This document shows positions 27,023-35,614 of a DNA stretch of 46,231 bases, in pieces (position 1 is the stretch's first letter; every line of letters starts with the position of its first letter). Location of the stretch: contig NZ_PPQN01000033.1 of assembly GCF_002901995.1 (NCBI RefSeq), forward strand, positions 1-46,231, read 5' to 3'. A model generated the notes under the pieces. It was not told the DNA's origin and made no database searches. It was given only the letters and a program-made list of their open reading frames with translations. A program made the translations under genes and the position numbers. This stretch comes from Staphylococcus coagulans (GTDB lineage: Bacteria; Bacillota; Bacilli; Staphylococcales; Staphylococcaceae).

Positions 27023-29623
27023 ATGACTACAGTAGTAAAAGAACAGAAACAAGAAACAGATGTTTTTGAAATGATTCATCTGCTGGCTCAAAACGGCCAA
27101 GCTGCCCTTGAAGGACTCTCAAAAAAATCACAGGCTGAAATTGATCACATCGTTCATGAAATGAGCATGGCTGCGGTGGATCAACATATGGCACTTGCTC
27201 GCCATGCTTGTGAAGAAACAGGACGTGGTGTATACGAAGACAAAGCCATTAAAAACCTCTATGCATCTGAGTATATTTGGAACTCCATTAAAGATGATCA
27301 AACTGTCGGTATCATTGATCAAGATGACCAAAGAGGTTTGACATATGTCGCTGAACCTGTCGGCATCATTTGTGGGGTAACACCAACAACTAACCCAACA
27401 TCAACGACTATCTTTAAAGCAATCATAGCAATTAAAACAGGTAACCCGATCATCTTCGCTTTCCACCCAAGTGCACAACAATCTTCAAAAGCAGCAGCCC
27501 AAGTTGTTTTAGAAGCAGCCATCCGTGCCGGCGCACCTGAACATTGTATTCAATGGATTGAACATCCATCAGTTGAAGCAACAAAACAATTAATGAACCA
27601 TGAAAGCATCGCATTAGTATTGGCTACAGGTGGTTCTGGAATGGTTAAATCTGCTTACTCAACAGGTAAACCTGCTTTAGGTGTTGGACCAGGTAACGTC
27701 CCTGCTTATGTTGAAAAATCCGCTAAAATTAAACGTGTTGTCAACGATATCATCGGTTCTAAAACTTTTGATAATGGAATGATTTGTGCAACAGAACAAG
27801 CCGCAATAGTAGATAAAGACATCTATCAAGAAGTTAAAAAAGAATTCGAAGCACATCAATGTTATTTTGTGAAAAATAATGAGCTCAAAAAATTAGAAGC
27901 AGCTGTGATGAAGGAAGACCGCTCTGCAGTGCGCCCTGACATCGTAGGACGTCCAGCTGTAAAAATTGCTGAAATGGCTGGAATTAAAGTACCGGAAGGC
28001 ACAAAAATGTTAATCGCTGAACTAAAAGGTGTCGGTGAAGACTATCCTTTATCAAAAGAAAAACTCTCACCTGTACTTGCTATGGTCAAAGCCACTTCAA
28101 CAGAGCACGCCTTTGATTTATGTGAAGCAATGCTACATTTAGGTGGCTTAGGTCATACAGCTGTCATTCATACTGAAGATGAACAACTCCAAGAAAAATT
28201 TGGTCTTAGAATGAAAGCTTGTCGTATTCTTGTAAATACACCATCATCTGCTGGAGGTATTGGTGATATGTATAATGAATTAATTCCTTCCTTAACTTTA
28301 GGTTGTGGTTCATATGGTAAAAACTCAGTTTCCCATAACGTTTCTGCAACAGACTTAATTAATATTAAAACGATTTCAAAACGCCGCAACAATATGCAAT
28401 GGGTAAAATTGCCACCAAAAGTTTATTTTGAACAAAATTCACTTCTTTATTTAGCTGAAATGGATAAAGTAGAGCGCGTTGTGATCATTTGTGACCCAGG
28501 TATGGTGGAATTCGGCTATACATCTTTAGTGGAAGGCGTCCTCAGACGTAGAAAAATTGAACCTCAAATTAAAGTATTCAGTGAAGTTGAACCGAACCCT
28601 TCTACAGATACTGTATATAGCGGTCTCGATATGATTACAACTTTTAAACCAGATACAATCATTGCGCTTGGTGGGGGTTCTGCAATGGATGCTGCGAAAG
28701 CAATGTGGATGTTCTTTGAGCACCCAGAAACATCTTTCTTTGGCGCTAAACAAAAATTCTTAGACATACGTAAACGTACGTATAAAATTGGAAAACCTGA
28801 AAACACAAAATTCATTTGTATCCCTACAACTTCAGGTACAGGTTCAGAAGTGACACCATTTGCTGTTATCACAGATAGTGAAACACATGTTAAATACCCT
28901 CTCGCTGACTATGCACTTACACCAGACATTGCAATTGTTGACCCACAATTTGTAATGAGTGTGCCAAAAAGTGTAACAGCAGATACAGGGATGGACGTTT
29001 TAACACATGCCATTGAATCTTATGTATCTGTTATGGCATCTGATTATACAAGAGGTTTAAGCTTACAAGCGATTAAACTTACTTTTGAATATTTAAAATC
29101 ATCTGTCGAAAAAGGTGATAAAATTTCAAGAGAAAAAATGCATAACGCTTCAACAATGGCAGGTATGGCATTTGCCAATGCATTTTTAGGTATCTCTCAC
29201 TCAATTGCACATAAAATCGGTGGAGAATATCACATTCCACACGGACGTACGAATGCAATCTTATTGCCACATGTTATTCGCTATAATGCTAGAGATCCGC
29301 AAAAACATACACTTTTCCCTAAATACGAATTTTTCAGAGCGGATACAGACTATGCAGACATCGCTAAATTCTTAGGACTCAAAGGGGATACAACAGAAGA
29401 ACTTGTGGAAGCACTGGCTACGGCTGTCTATGAGTTAGGTCATTCAGTCGGAATAAAAATGAACTTAAAATCACAAGGTGTGACAGAAGAAGTACTCAAT
29501 GCAACGATTGATCGTATGGCTGAATTATCTTACGAAGACCAATGTACAACTGCCAATCCAAAAGAACCTTTAATCAGTGAACTGAAAGGTATCATTCAAG
29601 CCGCTTATGATTGTGAAGCATAA
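27023..29623 (+). CDS. adhE: Bifunctional acetaldehyde-CoA/alcohol dehydrogenase AdhE
   Basis: Reduces acetyl-CoA to acetaldehyde and then ethanol, regenerating two NAD+ in fermentation. The 866 residues comprise an N-terminal aldehyde dehydrogenase domain (about 1-440; catalytic C255 in FDNGMICATEQ, GGSGMVKSAY) and a C-terminal iron-dependent alcohol dehydrogenase (about 450-866; ALGGGSAMDAAKAMW, IPTTSGTGSEVTPF, and the metal-ligand stretch GISHSIAHKIGGEYHIPHG). GGGAGG precedes the ATG. Confidence 0.97.
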   Translation: MTTVVKEQKQETDVFEMIHLLAQNGQAALEGLSKKSQAEIDHIVHEMSMAAVDQHMALARHACEETGRGVYEDKAIKNLYASEYIWNSIKDDQTVGIIDQDDQRGLTYVAEPVGIICGVTPTTNPTSTTIFKAIIAIKTGNPIIFAFHPSAQQSSKAAAQVVLEAAIRAGAPEHCIQWIEHPSVEATKQLMNHESIALVLATGGSGMVKSAYSTGKPALGVGPGNVPAYVEKSAKIKRVVNDIIGSKTFDNGMICATEQAAIVDKDIYQEVKKEFEAHQCYFVKNNELKKLEAAVMKEDRSAVRPDIVGRPAVKIAEMAGIKVPEGTKMLIAELKGVGEDYPLSKEKLSPVLAMVKATSTEHAFDLCEAMLHLGGLGHTAVIHTEDEQLQEKFGLRMKACRILVNTPSSAGGIGDMYNELIPSLTLGCGSYGKNSVSHNVSATDLINIKTISKRRNNMQWVKLPPKVYFEQNSLLYLAEMDKVERVVIICDPGMVEFGYTSLVEGVLRRRKIEPQIKVFSEVEPNPSTDTVYSGLDMITTFKPDTIIALGGGSAMDAAKAMWMFFEHPETSFFGAKQKFLDIRKRTYKIGKPENTKFICIPTTSGTGSEVTPFAVITDSETHVKYPLADYALTPDIAIVDPQFVMSVPKSVTADTGMDVLTHAIESYVSVMASDYTRGLSLQAIKLTFEYLKSSVEKGDKISREKMHNASTMAGMAFANAFLGISHSIAHKIGGEYHIPHGRTNAILLPHVIRYNARDPQKHTLFPKYEFFRADTDYADIAKFLGLKGDTTEELVEALATAVYELGHSVGIKMNLKSQGVTEEVLNATIDRMAELSYEDQCTTANPKEPLISELKGIIQAAYDCEA

Positions 29624-29659
29624 CGATTTTTCAGCATCACCTATTCAAATTTAAAATTC

Positions 29660-29775
29660 GGGGCGCCTGGGACATCGCTACACCTTTATCCGTAAACGAC
29701 TCTTAACCCTCATAAAACCAATGAGGGACGCAGCCCAATTCAACTATACCCAAACTGCATTGTCCCGGGCGCCCC
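29660..29775. terminator. Large structured hairpin downstream of adhE
   Basis: A 15-pair outer stem (29660-29674 with 29761-29775; GGGGCGCC...GGCGCCCC, one G-T pair) encloses an 86-base loop. The loop holds an inner CCCTCAT/ATGAGGG hairpin at 29707-29727. It is far more GC-rich than its surroundings. It may end adhE and the convergent HAD gene, or be a repeat or small RNA. Confidence 0.6.
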
Positions 29776-29790
29776 ATTATTGTCGATGTA

Positions 29791-30465
29791 TCAATTATCT
29801 TGCGCATATATATGTTTTTTTATAAATGATAAAATGCTACTCATATCTTTTAAAATATAATCAGCTCTATTTTGATTTACAGGCATTCTTTCTTCTTTAT
29901 AAGCAATCGTTTTTATAAATGCATTTTTAGATGCTTCTATTCCATAATGGGAATCCTCAATAACAATGACTTCTGAACTTTCTAATTTCAAATAATTTAA
30001 AGCAGTGATATATATTTCAGGATTTGGTTTTGATTCTGAGAAATCTTCACCACTAACAATTAAATCGAAATAATCTAATATTTCGCACTCATTCAAAACA
30101 TTTCTAATGCGTTTTTTTGTTGAAGAAGAAACAACTGCCAACTTTATATTATGTGATTTAGACCATTCTAATAAATTAATCATTTCTTTCCTGAATAAAT
30201 TTTTATACGATATTTCATTGTGATGCTTTTCTTCCAATTCTGTATACTCTTTTTTAATTGACTCTATAGGTTCAGTATAATCTAAGTATTCTGCCATTTT
30301 AGAGAAAAGTCTATTATACGATAAACCAACTAATTCCGAAAAATAACTATAATCCTTGCTCTTTAGCTTTGGGTTTTTGGATTTTAAATACTTAATTTGC
30401 AGGTCATAATCTATAATTTCAGTATCTACTATGACACCATCCATATCAAAAATAATAGCTTGCAA
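29791..30465 (-). CDS. HAD-family hydrolase, beta-phosphoglucomutase-like
   Basis: A 224-residue haloacid dehalogenase-type phosphatase or phosphosugar mutase. It has motif I FDMDGVIVDTE, a helical cap, motif II VVSSST, the motif III Lys in SKPNPEIY, and motif IV VIEDSHYGIEAS. TTG 30465 lies eight bases after AGAGG, which is better than the GTG three codons earlier. Codon use is noticeably more A/T-rich than in its neighbours, suggesting later acquisition. The substrate is unknown. 30480-30660 upstream holds no gene. Confidence 0.85.
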   Translation of the reverse strand: MQAIIFDMDGVIVDTEIIDYDLQIKYLKSKNPKLKSKDYSYFSELVGLSYNRLFSKMAEYLDYTEPIESIKKEYTELEEKHHNEISYKNLFRKEMINLLEWSKSHNIKLAVVSSSTKKRIRNVLNECEILDYFDLIVSGEDFSESKPNPEIYITALNYLKLESSEVIVIEDSHYGIEASKNAFIKTIAYKEERMPVNQNRADYILKDMSSILSFIKKHIYAQDN

Positions 30466-30663
30466 TAAAATCACCTCTCATTATTTTAAATCACTTATAT
30501 CATATGATATATAGTTTGGTTCAGTCTTAAATATATTATTTCTAAACCAATTCAGGACTATCTTTTCAATATCTTCAATATTCATTTTAAGTTTAACAAA
30601 ATAGATTTTTATTTCAAAGTTTCTTTAGAATTCAAACGGATGAATATCGGTTACAAATTAAAT

Positions 30664-30708
30664 AAAAATCCGAGACTTTTCCCATTAGGTTAAAAAGCCT
30701 CGGATTTT
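30664..30708 (-). terminator. Terminator of the mhqO-like gene
   Basis: AAAATCCGAG and CTCGGATTTT form a stem with a T run on the minus strand, 20 bases after the stop codon at 30728. Confidence 0.85.
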
Positions 30709-30727
30709 AAATACTACAATCTAATCG

Positions 30728-31618
30728 TTAATCTAATTCTGGTAATTTTGAAACTAATGCTTCACGATTTGCTTCAAATTGCGGTGGTAACATTAATTTT
30801 TGACCTAATTGATCTTTAGGTTCATCACGGTCGAAACCTGGTCCAACAGTCGCAAATTCAAAAATGATATGACCACGTTCTTTAGTGTAAACTGCTTTAA
30901 AATAATTTCTATCTTTTACTTCAGTCACGTGGTAACCTTCGCCCACTAAATAGTTTTGCCAATCTTTTTGTACATTTTCATCATCCACAGACCACGCGAT
31001 GTGATGTACTGTGCCTACACCCCATCGACCTTCTCTCATTGGTGTTTTTGGAATAATGATATGATGTTTGAGTTCGCCTACTGTTTCAAAGTGGAACGCA
31101 TCTTCAGTATGTTCAAGCTCTACTAAGCCTAAATCGTCTACTAATTCTTTTAATGTTTCAATAGGACGAAGTGATAACAATACGGAACCATGAAAACCTA
31201 AAATACTATTCGTATCACTTTCTTCATCGCTTTCCACTAATGCTAAATCAAGACCATGTATATCTTCAAATTCAATTGTTGGTCTTTGGAATAAAGATGT
31301 TTCTGTCACTTCTACACGATGGTCTTTAAGACGTTGAATCCAATAGTCTTTAGAATTTTTAGGGATTCTAAATGCAATACGACCTACTTGGCCACTTCCG
31401 ACACGACCTTCTCTGGCATTAGCCCATGGGAAGAACGTAATCACTGTACCTGGGTCTACATTATCATTTGAAAAATATAAATGATATGTGCCTGGATCGT
31501 CAAAGTTCACTGTTTTTTTAATCAAACGTAAATTTAAAACTTCTTGATAAAATTGTTTATTTTCTTTTGGATGTCCTACAATTGCTGAGATATGATGGAT
31601 GTTTTTAATTGCTTCCAT
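30728..31618 (-). CDS. mhqO: Glyoxalase-fold ring-cleaving dioxygenase (MhqO/MhqA-type)
   Basis: A vicinal-oxygen-chelate dioxygenase of 296 residues thought to cleave or detoxify hydroquinone- and catechol-like compounds. Two glyoxalase modules are visible: NIHHISAIVGHPKENKQFY with FHLYF-type strands, and GTVHHIAWSVDDENVQKDW with RGHIIFEFATVGPGF. The His and Glu of these modules are likely metal ligands. ATG 31618 follows AGAGGAGG by eight bases. It is cotranscribed with the ferredoxin-like gene behind a QsrR-type box, which fits quinone stress. Confidence 0.9.
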   Translation of the reverse strand: MEAIKNIHHISAIVGHPKENKQFYQEVLNLRLIKKTVNFDDPGTYHLYFSNDNVDPGTVITFFPWANAREGRVGSGQVGRIAFRIPKNSKDYWIQRLKDHRVEVTETSLFQRPTIEFEDIHGLDLALVESDEESDTNSILGFHGSVLLSLRPIETLKELVDDLGLVELEHTEDAFHFETVGELKHHIIIPKTPMREGRWGVGTVHHIAWSVDDENVQKDWQNYLVGEGYHVTEVKDRNYFKAVYTKERGHIIFEFATVGPGFDRDEPKDQLGQKLMLPPQFEANREALVSKLPELD

Positions 31619-31656
31619 TTTGTCTTCCTCCTCTTTCTGTTCACAGTATTTTGTCA

Positions 31657-32097
31657 TTACTTTTCATTGTCATCTTGAATTGATTTGTAGTAACGAGACT
31701 TATCCGATTGTCCTTGAAAGCTCTTCGTATAAAAAGGCGGATCATCTGTTTTAGTCTCATCTGTTGTTAAAATGGCTCTATTTAAATGCATGACTTCCCC
31801 GTCTTTAACAAGAGAAAAATCTCCATATAAGAAAATCTCTCCATTATCACCATAAGTGACTCTCGTTTCGTCGTGTGATTCTAACTCATTTGAAGCCAGC
31901 TCATAAGTTAACGCACCGCTTGGACAACGCTCAACCACTTCAGCGATATGTTCTGCAGTATCGTTATCCGGATTAATCCACGGTCTTTGATTGACATCGA
32001 ACACATGACTTAATCCACGTACACACTCCGTCGCATGTACACATCGTTTAGGCTCAAAATAGACATTGATATCTGATCCGGTATACTTTTTCGCCAA
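31657..32097 (-). CDS. Divergent mono-cluster 4Fe-4S protein (YjdI/Fer4_19-type) with a ligand-less CDGSH-like tail
   Basis: A 146-residue protein. The N-terminal half (1-70) fits the Fer4_19 pattern: KKYTGSDINVYFEPKRC, then VHATECVRGL, RPWI and a CPSGAL end, with Cys at 19, 25 and 58. The C-terminal half begins IFLYGDFSLV like a CDGSH iron-sulfur domain, but the stretch that should hold its Cys/Cys/Cys/His ligands reads AILTTDETKTDDPPFYTKSF and has none. TTG 32097 lies eight bases after GGAG. It is upstream of and probably cotranscribed with mhqO. A redox role in quinone stress is an inference. Confidence 0.8.
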   Translation of the reverse strand: MAKKYTGSDINVYFEPKRCVHATECVRGLSHVFDVNQRPWINPDNDTAEHIAEVVERCPSGALTYELASNELESHDETRVTYGDNGEIFLYGDFSLVKDGEVMHLNRAILTTDETKTDDPPFYTKSFQGQSDKSRYYKSIQDDNEK

Positions 32098-32176
32098 TGC
32101 AAACACTCCATTCTTGAGTTTTAAAACAACATACCTGTATCATTTCATAATTGACAGTCATTTCATTCAATACCTA

Positions 32177-32191
32177 GTATAATAATTATAC
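32177..32191. promoter_or_regulatory. QsrR-type operator (GTATA-N5-TATAC)
   Basis: GTATAATAATTATAC matches exactly the GTATAN5TATAC box bound by the quinone-sensing MarR protein QsrR of S. aureus. The wider palindrome is AGTATAATNATTATACT. It lies 80 bases upstream of the ferredoxin-like gene. No qsrR gene is in the window. Confidence 0.78.
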
Positions 32192-32590
32192 TACAACGAA
32201 TTGTAACGAAAGTAAAGCAACATGTTCTCGCTGTTAATTTTGATAACACAACACCTATACCCGAATTGCATCTAAATACACTTTACGTATAAAATGAATC
32301 TTATTTTCATTCCAAAATATAGCGTCCAATGATGATTGATGTGATCTCATACTGATCATTACCCCTCAATCCATCGCACAAGGAAAGTAAAATCAAACAA
32401 ATCTTACTGACTACTGAAAAAAGAATAAGGCTCTATATATTGCTTATCAGTATATTTTGAAAGTGAGATTCATAAATAAAAGAAGTCTTATGAATTTTAT
32501 ATGCTCGACTGAGGTAACAGTATATTACAAAATGATAGTTATGATAAAAATATGTATTATTTAAAAACTATTATTTATTTAAATAAAGTG

Positions 32591-32620
32591 ACATTTAGGA
32601 ACGAAAATACAACACTTAAG
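32591..32620 (+). promoter_or_regulatory. AgrA-like tandem LytTR binding site
   Basis: ACATTTAGG (32591-32599), 12 bases, then ACACTTAAG (32612-32620). Each differs by one base from the AgrA half-sites ACAGTTAGG and ACAGTTAAG of the S. aureus agr promoters, with the same 12-base gap. A -10-like GATAAT follows at 32650, 29 bases away, comparable to the spacing at agr P2. Confidence 0.6.
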
Positions 32621-32649
32621 AATTTTAGACCAAGTAAAGTTTTAAGTTT

Positions 32650-32655
32650 GATAAT
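32650..32655 (+). promoter_or_regulatory. Candidate -10 element of the bacteriocin-like locus
   Basis: GATAAT (five of six matches). No good -35 is present at 17 bases, as expected for an activator-dependent promoter. Confidence 0.45.
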
Positions 32656-32706
32656 ATGTGAGCGAATTCAAATAACAGGTAAAGATAAGTCAAAAAGGTC
32701 ATTACT

Positions 32707-32960
32707 ATGATAAAGAATTTAAAGTTACATCTAAAGATAAAATCGAAGAAGCATCCTTTAAAAACCTACCTCCTAAAGAACGTGGATGGTGCAAATGGGC
32801 AGTCGGTGCGTTATGTGGTACTGGTGGCGCAAGAGGATGTTGGGCAGCAACTACTGCATTAGGTATCACAACCGGTTGGGGAGGATTTACTTTAGCCACA
32901 ATTTGCGATCTAATAACATCCCTGGGTGGTACCGGTGCAACTAATTACATCTGTAAATAG
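32707..32960 (+). pseudogene. Frameshifted bacteriocin-like peptide gene
   Basis: The frame that ends at TAG 32958-32960 reads DKEFKVTSKDKIEEAS, then NLPPKERG and a Gly/Ala/Trp-rich part with five Cys (start WCKWAVGALCGTGGARGC, end NYICK). It has no ATG, GTG or TTG after the stop at 32673. A good start, AAAGG then eight bases then ATG 32707, lies one base out of frame. Adding a single base after ATG (ATG-AT to ATG-AAT) would join the start to this frame and give an 84-residue precursor. The charged leader and small Gly/Cys-rich core resemble peptide bacteriocins, but I cannot place it in a named family. It may be inactivated, or this may be a sequencing error. Confidence 0.6.
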
Positions 32961-32973
32961 GGAAGGCGATTAC

Positions 32974-33051
32974 ATGACAATGTTTATAATGATATTTCTT
33001 TTTGTATACTCTATTGTAATTACGTTAATGTATTTTAATAAGAAGAAATAA
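32974..33051 (+). CDS. 25-residue single-pass membrane peptide
   Basis: A short ORF, seven bases after a strong GGAAGG, encodes one hydrophobic helix followed by NKKK. It starts 13 bases after the bacteriocin-like frame and ends just before a strong terminator, so it is probably in the same transcript. Size and place suggest an immunity-type peptide or a membrane-active accessory. No family recognised. Confidence 0.5.
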   Translation: MTMFIMIFLFVYSIVITLMYFNKKK

Positions 33052-33063
33052 TAATTTATGAGA

Positions 33064-33097
33064 TTAAAAGACTCTGAGTAACTCGGAGTCTTTTATA
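33064..33097 (+). terminator. Terminator of the bacteriocin-like locus
   Basis: AAAAGACTCTGAG and CTCGGAGTCTTTT form a tight stem with a three-base loop and a T run. Confidence 0.88.
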
Positions 33098-33804
33098 TTA
33101 TAGAACAAATGAGATGAGTTCCTTCTTAGCCTCAATAATGTATAGAAATAACTCAGCAATATAAAATATTCTTAGGATTTGATAAAACAGCAATTTCAAT
33201 TTTTTAGTTTGAGAAAAAATTTTGACAAAAAACCCAGTAATTAGATAAAGTTTCAAGATAAAGTCCAATACTAGAATTTTGATCTTTTGTGTAACTAAAA
33301 CTGTACAATTGTTAGTATTCTGTTATGCATATTCGTTATACAATTTTTAAAATCAAGATTGCAAAATCATAAAAGATAACAGTAAAAATTGAAAAAAGCT
33401 TCCTTAAGAATGGAGATAAAAGACTCTGTACTAAATAAGAAACAAGATTGATTCACCAGTTCCAGTTAGGATAGAGTCGCAATGTTTGGATGTACTCATA
33501 ATTATAAAATAGGGTAACTTGTCCTTTGAGATTTCATTGCATTTTAAAAATGACTACTAACATCGCATAGACATTATACTATGGATGCTGTAGCCATTCT
33601 TAAGATTTTATTTACTTATTTTTAGGTATATGTGAAGCAGACATCGAGCATGTCCTAAACCCATAGTGCATGTCCCACATACACTGTCTTTCATGACTCA
33701 TAACCTTTAATTAATATACAAATGATAGATGTCACACGTGAAACATTTTCTCTCTCTTTGGTTGTCTCATCCGTGCAATTTCAGTCATTTTTATATGCAT
33801 TTAA
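33098..33804. other. Gene-free AT-rich stretch
   Basis: About 700 bases between the bacteriocin-like locus and merA. I find no ORF with a credible ribosome binding site on either strand, no transfer or transporter remnant and no clear repeat. AAAAGACTCTG at about 33418 repeats part of the preceding terminator. It may be a decayed remnant of the locus. Confidence 0.5.
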
Positions 33805-35151
33805 TTAAAGCATCATCGCTAATTTCAATTGATCTAACACACCACTTGAAGAACCTGGGAATGCAAAGATCATTTGATTTAAGTCTCTTGCAGTTAGTTT
33901 TTGGTTAACAATGAATGTTAGCAAGTTGATCAAATCAGGTGCGTCGTCACCATAAATAGCCGCACCAACTAGGCGTTTTTCGCTATCTAATACGATTGTC
34001 ATTTCTTCTTCTGTTTCATTTTTGTATTCAAATACCATTCTTTTACCAAATGGAATGTCGATCACTTTGTATTCGTCGTTATTTTTCGCTTCTTCGATAC
34101 CTACACCGATATTAGATAATCTTGGAAGTGAGTATAATACAGATGGAATTGCAGGGTATTGGATTGGCATTTCATTCATTTTTAAAATGTGTGATGCGAT
34201 GTAATTAGATTCGAATGTCGCAGTTGGTGTCAATTTTGGAATCATTTTTTCAATAACGTCACCACTTGCGTAAATGTTAGGTACATTTGTACGTAAATAT
34301 TCGTCAACTTTTACACCGAATTTAGAGTATTCAATACCTACTTCTTCTAAACCAATACCTTCAACGTTTGGCATACGTCCAGTTGCATCTAAAACGTAGT
34401 CAGATTGGATTGTTAAACCTGATTGTGTCACAACATCGTAGTTTGTACCATTTTCTTTAACAGCAACTACATTTTCGCTCATGTGGAAATGAACGCCTTC
34501 TTCTTTTAATTTGTCCATTAATTTTTCAACGTGTGCTGAGTAGAAGCCTCTTAATGGTTGATCATCCACATGAATCATGTGTGTTTCAACACCTGCTTTA
34601 ACTGCGATTGAAGCGAATTCAATACTAATAATACCTAAACCAATGAAAGTAATGCTGTTTGGCATGCTTTCAAGTGATAAGAAATCTCTACTATTTTTTG
34701 TGAATTCTTTACCTTCAATATTTAATTCGTTGCTATGTTGACCTGTAGCAATAACGATATTTTCAGCTTCATAGCTTTCACCATTCACTTCAACAGTATG
34801 AGCATCTGTAATTTTACCAGCACCTTCAATAATATCGATACCCTGTTGTTCAAGTATGGCTTTCATTGTGCCTGCCATGGGGTCAATCACTGAATGTTTA
34901 TAATTCATAAGATTTTCCCAGTTTACTTCTAAGTTTTCTGTATTAATAATGTTTGGGTAGTGAGAAGCTTGTTCTAATACTTCAAATGGATTTTCTAACA
35001 AGATTTTTGCGTTACAACCATAGTTTGTACATGTTCCCGCAATACGATCTTTTTCAATGATTGCGACAGATTTACCTGCATGTCTTAACGCAATTGCACC
35101 ATGCCATGCAGCGTGACCACTACCTAAGTATACTACGTCATATTTTTTCAT
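33805..35151 (-). CDS. merA: MerA-like flavin disulfide reductase (hypochlorite stress type)
   Basis: An NADPH-dependent class I pyridine nucleotide-disulfide oxidoreductase of 448 residues. It has the FAD motif GSGHAAWHGAIALRHAG, the redox pair C41/C46 in GTCTNYGCNAK, the NADPH motif FIGLGIISIEFASI, the second FAD motif NIYASGDV, and a dimerisation domain ending FAFPGSSSGVLDQLKLA. It matches remembered S. aureus MerA (HypR regulon) along its whole length. That protein protects against hypochlorous acid and allicin; there is no mercury-binding N-terminal domain. Only two bases separate it from the marR stop, so the two form an operon. Confidence 0.9.
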   Translation of the reverse strand: MKKYDVVYLGSGHAAWHGAIALRHAGKSVAIIEKDRIAGTCTNYGCNAKILLENPFEVLEQASHYPNIINTENLEVNWENLMNYKHSVIDPMAGTMKAILEQQGIDIIEGAGKITDAHTVEVNGESYEAENIVIATGQHSNELNIEGKEFTKNSRDFLSLESMPNSITFIGLGIISIEFASIAVKAGVETHMIHVDDQPLRGFYSAHVEKLMDKLKEEGVHFHMSENVVAVKENGTNYDVVTQSGLTIQSDYVLDATGRMPNVEGIGLEEVGIEYSKFGVKVDEYLRTNVPNIYASGDVIEKMIPKLTPTATFESNYIASHILKMNEMPIQYPAIPSVLYSLPRLSNIGVGIEEAKNNDEYKVIDIPFGKRMVFEYKNETEEEMTIVLDSEKRLVGAAIYGDDAPDLINLLTFIVNQKLTARDLNQMIFAFPGSSSGVLDQLKLAMML

Positions 35152-35153
35152 TC

Positions 35154-35597
35154 TTATTCATCCTTTGTAATATTTTTTAAAGTTTCCTCTAGTTTGTCCA
35201 TTGTTTCTTTTGCTTTTAAGTATTCATCTAAATCAAATTTTGAGGCAATACATTCTGAAATGGCTTCATGTACCGCTTCTTGTTCTCTACGCCCTTTTTC
35301 AGTTAAACTCACCAACAAATGGCGTTTATCTGTTTCGGACTTTTCTCTCTTTATCCATCCAGCAGATTCTAAACGCTTCAACAACGGTGTCAATGTATTA
35401 CTCCCTAAATCTAACCTTCTCCCTATAGACTGTAGATTTTGGGGATTTTCTTCCCATAATGTTAACAAAACGAGATATTGAGAAAATGTTAACTTAAACT
35501 GTTTGAGCTGATGCTCATAAAATTTTCCAAACAATCGATTAACGTTATAAGCAGAAAAACAAAGTTGATTTGCTAGCTTCATCTCCTCACTAGACAA
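35154..35597 (-). CDS. MarR-family redox regulator with a single N-terminal Cys (OhrR/SarZ type)
   Basis: A 147-residue winged-helix repressor. The single sensing cysteine position of OhrR, MgrA and SarZ is present as C13 in LANQLCFSAYNVNRLFGKFY, and the wing is KSETDKRHLLVSLTEKG. The start is TTG 35597, six bases after GGGGGAG; no ATG nearby has a good site. It is transcribed ahead of merA. The perfect palindrome upstream is its likely operator. Oxidation of C13 by HOCl or peroxides should release merA; this is inferred from the family. Confidence 0.88.
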   Translation of the reverse strand: MSSEEMKLANQLCFSAYNVNRLFGKFYEHQLKQFKLTFSQYLVLLTLWEENPQNLQSIGRRLDLGSNTLTPLLKRLESAGWIKREKSETDKRHLLVSLTEKGRREQEAVHEAISECIASKFDLDEYLKAKETMDKLEETLKNITKDE

Positions 35598-35614
35598 TTG
35601 ATCTCCCCCTATTC

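Noticed and set aside
32705-32899. Minus-strand ORF of 64 residues over the bacteriocin-like frame
   Set aside because: It is Pro/His-rich, has no ribosome binding site or promoter in a supporting position, and is the antisense of a better-supported plus-strand frame.
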